From NCBI RefSeq assembly GCF_900996245.1, contig NZ_CAAJGK010000074.1, forward strand, positions 422,531 to 486,530: a stretch of 64,000 nt of DNA. The letters run 5' to 3'. Made by a program: the position numbers and the translations under genes. Below the pieces are notes generated by a model. It saw nothing but the letters and a program-made list of their open reading frames with translations, did not search any database and was not told the origin of the DNA. Shown one piece after another: positions 61,216 through 64,000 of this stretch (the first letter of the stretch is position 1; each line of letters begins with the position of its first letter). The stretch comes from Paraburkholderia sp. BCC1886 (GTDB taxonomy: Bacteria; Pseudomonadota; Gammaproteobacteria; Burkholderiales; Burkholderiaceae).

Positions 61216-61698
61216 TCAAACCGTCCAGGTGTGGATGACCAGCGCGTTATCCTTGCGATGCAGCAGCTGGATATCGAGCACGTCGAGCGGACTGATCGGA
61301 CGAATGCCTTCGATGAGCGAAGCTTCGCCGTGACCGTAGAGCGCCTGCAGCGCGAAACGGCATGCGTAGACCTTGCCGCCTTCTTCCATGAACTTCGTCA
61401 GCTGTTTGTTGAAGTTCAGATGGCCGGGGAACGCTTCGTCGCCGAGCGTTGGAAAGCCGCGTTGCAGTCCGAGCGTGACGCCTGGTCCATACAGCAGCAC
61501 CGACGTGTCGAAACCCTTGCGTTGCAAACGCGTGGCCTGCAAGAGATTGACGAAGCCGATCGAGCCTTCGAACGCCACCGTGTGGAACGTGACGAGTGCT
61601 TTCTCGCCCGGTTCGGCTTTCACGTCTTCGAAGACTTTCTCTTCGTAGTCGACAAGGTAATCGCCTTTCTGATGCAGCGGTTTGTTGACGGCTGGCAT
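61216..61698 (-). CDS. nitB: Nit1C conserved protein, MSMEG_0572/Sll0783 family
   Basis: 160 residues: MPAVNKPLHQKGDYLVDYEEKVFEDVKAEPGEKALVTFHTVAFEGSIGFVNLLQATRLQRKGFDTSVLLYGPGVTLGLQRGFPTLGD and later KVYACRFALQALYGHGEASLIEGIRPISPLDVLD. The fold resembles DsrE/DsrF-like small alpha/beta proteins, with one cysteine in a KVYACRFAL position. Described as a nitrogen-starvation response protein (Sll0783 in Synechocystis). First gene of the eight-gene operon, 57 nt after the predicted sigma-54 transcription start. Confidence 0.9.
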   Translation of the reverse strand: MPAVNKPLHQKGDYLVDYEEKVFEDVKAEPGEKALVTFHTVAFEGSIGFVNLLQATRLQRKGFDTSVLLYGPGVTLGLQRGFPTLGDEAFPGHLNFNKQLTKFMEEGGKVYACRFALQALYGHGEASLIEGIRPISPLDVLDIQLLHRKDNALVIHTWTV

Positions 61699-61765
61699 GA
61701 CACTCTCCGATCTGGTTTGCTGGGTAGATGAACGCGTGCGATCGAACGCGACGCGCTTCTCCCAA

Positions 61766-61781
61766 TGCAACCACCGTGCCA
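61766..61781 (-). promoter_or_regulatory. Sigma-54 (RpoN) promoter of the Nit1C operon
   Basis: The minus strand reads TGGCACG-GTGG-TTGCA, an exact match to TGGCACG-N4-TTGCW. Predicted transcription start about 61755, giving a 57-nt leader before the MSMEG_0572 gene. Sigma-54 promoters need an enhancer-binding activator; an NtrC-type site lies about 140 bp upstream. Confidence 0.85.
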
Positions 61782-62018
61782 TTGATCGGTCGCGCTCATG
61801 CGATCAATTGACGATCAATTGCGTCTCGATTCGAAGTCCGACACAAAAATTTTTTAGGCGCGGAGTTTGCATTGACTCGACCCGTACCGCGCCGTCGCCG
61901 TCGAGGCCGCGTTATCGCACCAGCCGGGTGCGATTGCATCGTACGAAGGAGTCGGGGTGGTGCAGTCATTCACCACGGACGATCAATCCGATCATTGATC
62001 GCATACGAATGCGATCAA
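61781..62018. promoter_or_regulatory. CGATCAAT/ATTGATCG octamer sites (candidate MocR operators)
   Basis: Exact copies at 61781-61788 (ATTGATCG, sharing a base with the -24 element), 61801-61808, 61812-61819, 61980-61987 and 61994-62001, plus a near copy at 62012. The pair at 61980-62001 forms a CGATCAAT-N6-ATTGATCG inverted repeat just before the MocR start. All lie in the divergent region between the regulator and the operon. Confidence 0.65.
61917..61931. promoter_or_regulatory. NtrC-type dyad upstream of the Nit1C sigma-54 promoter
   Basis: GCACC-AGCCG-GGTGC matches the NtrC site core GCACC-N5-GGTGC exactly. It is centred about 143 bp from the -24 element, the normal enhancer distance. 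A second dyad, GTGGTG-N8-CACCAC at 61957-61976, lies just beyond. Confidence 0.65.
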
Positions 62019-62043
62019 CTCATCTAGCCGAAGCGACCTTGTC

Positions 62044-63435
62044 ATGAGCAGCCCCACGCATCACTGGATCAAACGTCTTGCCGACATCCGCAAGCCTGCC
62101 TACCTTGCGATTCCCGATCTGATCGAAGAAGACCTTGCGACCGGCAGGTTGCGCCCGCGCGACCGTCTGCCGGGGCTGCGCGATCTCGCGGAAGAACTCG
62201 CGCTGAATTACACGACCGTGGCGCGCGCGTACGCCGAGGCAAAGAAGCGTGGCCTGCTCGATTCGCGCGCCGGCAGCGGGACGTTCGTACGCGGCCGCAC
62301 GGCCACGTTGCCGTTGTCGGGCGGCAGCAGCATCGAGATGTCGATGAACACGCCGCCGGAGCCGCCCGATTTCGCGATGCGTCTGCGGGATTCTGCGGCG
62401 CGACTGATGAGCGAAAGCGACCCGTATCAGTTATTGCGTTATCAGGATTTCGGTGGGTCGGCGGCCGATAAGGATGCGGGCGCCGAGTGGCTGAGACGGC
62501 GTGTGCCGCATTGTGAAGCGCAGAACGTGCTGGTGTGTCCGGGCATACACAGCGCGCTGGTTGCGCTGGTTTCGCAGCTTGCGCGGCCGGGCGGCACGAT
62601 CTGTCTGGACACGCTGGCTTATCCTGGGATCAAGGCGATTGCCGCGCAACTCGGCGTGCGCTTGCAGGCGTTACCGCGCGACGACGAAGGACCGCTTGCG
62701 CATGCTTTCGAAGCGCTTTGCAAGACGGATAAGCCGAGTGCGTTTTATTGCAATCCGACTTTGCAGAACCCGAGTACGTTGACGCTGACGCACAAGCGCC
62801 GCGAAGCGCTTGCGGATGTGGCGTTGCGCTATAGCGTGCCGATTATCGAGGACGATGCTTATGCGATGTTGCCGCATAGTGCGCCGGATGCGTTGGCTAG
62901 CTTTGCGCCTGAGTTGACGTATTACGTGACGGGGATGTCGAAGAGTTTTGGTGCGGGGTTGCGGGTTGCGCATCTGCATGCGCCGACGGCGCGGCAAACG
63001 CAGCGGCTCGCGGGGGCGTTGCGGGCGACTACGGTGATGGCTAGTCCTTATACGGTGACGATTGCTACGCAGTGGATCGTGGATGGAACTGCTGCGGATA
63101 TGTTGAATGCGATTCGGAGCGAGTCGCGGGCGCGGCAGGGGATTGCTGCGAGGGTGTTGGCGGCGTGGCCGTTCGAGGCGCAGCAGGATGGGTTTCATCT
63201 CTGGTTGCCCGTGCCGGTTGAGTCAGGGTGGAGTGCTTCCGAGCTTGCTTTGCAGTTACGGGGGCAAGGGATTGCTGCGGTGGCCGGGGCGGCGTTTTCA
63301 ACGGATGGGAATCCGCCTAATGCCATGCGGGTTTGTTTGGGTGGGTCGAAGACTCGCGATGAGTGTGGAGAGGCTTTGCGGGTCGTGGCGGAGACGTTGG
63401 AGCATCCGCATCATTTGCATTCGCCGGTTATGTGA
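62044..63435 (+). CDS. MocR/PdxR-type GntR regulator with aminotransferase domain
   Basis: 463 residues. The N-terminal GntR winged helix (about 20-85) has LIEEDLATGRLRPRDRLPGLRDLAEELALNYTTVARAYAEAKKRGLLDSRAGSGTFV. The rest is a class I/II aminotransferase fold with the PLP lysine at about K300 (YYVTGMSKSFGAGLRVAHLHAP). MocR proteins sense PLP or amino compounds and usually control the adjacent divergent gene, here the Nit1C operon. This differs from Pseudomonas Nit1C loci, which have an Fis-type activator. The last third of the gene is visibly less GC-biased in codon choice (GGG, GCG, TTG) than its neighbours. Confidence 0.9.
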   Translation: MSSPTHHWIKRLADIRKPAYLAIPDLIEEDLATGRLRPRDRLPGLRDLAEELALNYTTVARAYAEAKKRGLLDSRAGSGTFVRGRTATLPLSGGSSIEMSMNTPPEPPDFAMRLRDSAARLMSESDPYQLLRYQDFGGSAADKDAGAEWLRRRVPHCEAQNVLVCPGIHSALVALVSQLARPGGTICLDTLAYPGIKAIAAQLGVRLQALPRDDEGPLAHAFEALCKTDKPSAFYCNPTLQNPSTLTLTHKRREALADVALRYSVPIIEDDAYAMLPHSAPDALASFAPELTYYVTGMSKSFGAGLRVAHLHAPTARQTQRLAGALRATTVMASPYTVTIATQWIVDGTAADMLNAIRSESRARQGIAARVLAAWPFEAQQDGFHLWLPVPVESGWSASELALQLRGQGIAAVAGAAFSTDGNPPNAMRVCLGGSKTRDECGEALRVVAETLEHPHHLHSPVM

Positions 63436-63488
63436 TGGTTTTTTCGTTGCACTGGCTTTTTGGCCTCTCCTTGCATTGTTAGTGGTCT

Positions 63489-63908
63489 ATTAGCGTTCCC
63501 CCTGTGCGGGGGGGCACCTACTTTTCTTTGCCGCCGCAAAGAAAAGTAGGCAAAAGAAAGCGGCTCACACCGCTAATTCTTAAGCGGGAACCGCGGCATT
63601 TCCTTGGTAGTGGTGCATCTGGAATCCGTGCCGTCGCGCATTTGACGTTAGTGACAAAGCACTCATCAGCTCCCACTCCGCACTGCGTGCGTCGCGGATG
63701 GGAACACCACGGAAGACGAGAAACCGAAGGTGGTAGAACGACCCGGGGGCGCGCGAAGCGCCGCCGGAAGAATGACTGCCTTGTCACAAGAGCGGAATGT
63801 GCGGGAACACGGATTCCAGATGCACCACTGCCAGAAACCCCGCGCGGGGCCCGCTTAATGGTTAGCGGTTTGAGCCCGCTTTCTTTTGCCTACTTTTCTT
63901 TGCGGCGG
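63489..63908. repeat. Large composite inverted-repeat element
   Basis: Left end: CCTACTTTTCTTTG (63517-63530), loop CCGCCG, CAAAGAAAAGTAGG (63537-63550), a perfect 14-bp hairpin, then CAAAAGAAAGCGG. Right end: CCGCTTTCTTTTG then CCTACTTTTCTTTGCGGCGG (63889-63908), the inverted copy, cut before its second arm. Inside, AGTGGTGCATCTGGAATCC (63609-63627) and its exact complement GGATTCCAGATGCACCACT (63811-63829) pair, the match extending to 22 bp. No gene is supported; frames that cross it are artefacts of the repeat. I recall this hairpin as frequent between genes in Paraburkholderia. Confidence 0.8.
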
Positions 63909-64000
63909 TGTATGGACTCAGGACATAGGTAACACCCGTGCCGGGACATGGGTAACACTTTTCAGGCAGTCATATCGTCTTTTCAGGATTGATGGTGGCG
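63909..64000. mobile_element. Probable end of an IS481-type insertion sequence (continues past the window)
   Basis: The repeat element stops abruptly at 63908 and TGTATGGACTCAGGACAT begins. Two copies of GGACAT-R-GGTAACAC (63921-63935 and 63944-63958) follow; this GGACATGGGTAACAC motif recurs at ends of IS481-family elements as I know them. The transposase is not in the window, so family and orientation are tentative. Confidence 0.5.

Noticed and set aside
63504..63932. Frames across the terminal repeat element
   Set aside because: They translate the inverted repeat itself and have no start context; the same pseudo-protein is expected wherever the repeat occurs.

Overview
The window is high-GC DNA that reads as a chromosome segment of a Paraburkholderia/Burkholderia-type betaproteobacterium. 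The evidence is the ThiC with a short TTG-started N-terminus, the DUF2844/DUF3443 pair, the paired Tat-exported phospholipases C, and a class of CTACTTTTCTTTG inverted repeat that I recall as frequent in Paraburkholderia intergenic DNA. It is mostly a patchwork of small catabolic, transport and envelope modules.

Layout. 1-0.8 kb: brnT (5' cut) and brnA toxin-antitoxin next to tRNA-Leu(UAA). 0.9-8.3 kb: a membrane protein, an MFS exporter, two response regulators, a ferritin-like protein, two DUF1328 proteins, a HisKA_3 sensor kinase, an entericidin and a DUF4397 lipoprotein. 8.7-18.2 kb: fadH, DMT transporter, rnk, TPP riboswitch plus thiC, two envelope lipoproteins, lldP. 18.6-29.2 kb: a second DMT transporter, a candidate sigma-54 small RNA, bamC, DUF2844/DUF3443, a HMW1C-like protein N-glycosyltransferase, a CadD-like transporter and an exported methyltransferase-like lipoprotein. 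29.2-31.2 kb: leuA behind a Leu-rich leader peptide. 31.5-36.8 kb: a sulfonate-type ABC importer with two permeases and a flavin monooxygenase. 36.9-45.2 kb: a reductive pyrimidine catabolism operon (ureidopropionase-like hydrolase, preT, preA, NCS1 transporter, dihydropyrimidinase) divergent from a RutR-like TetR regulator. 45.3-54.7 kb: alpha/beta hydrolase, DeoR regulator, and a phosphoesterase cluster holding two phospholipases C, each preceded by a small lipoprotein. 54.7-63.4 kb: a complete eight-gene Nit1C (nitrilase/cyanide-assimilation) operon with a divergent MocR-type regulator. 63.5-64 kb: a large inverted-repeat element broken at the right by what looks like the end of an IS481-type element.

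The most interesting regulatory reading is nitrogen control. The Nit1C operon has an exact -24/-12 sigma-54 promoter and an NtrC-type dyad about 140 bp upstream, with repeated CGATCAAT octamers that could be MocR sites. A second sigma-54-like promoter, with a perfect palindrome upstream, precedes a structured, terminator-ended, non-coding interval between two genes (19.6-19.8 kb). The leuA leader with several CTA codons and the RutR-like operator of the pyrimidine operon are further testable control elements. No CRISPR array, rRNA or complete mobile element was found.
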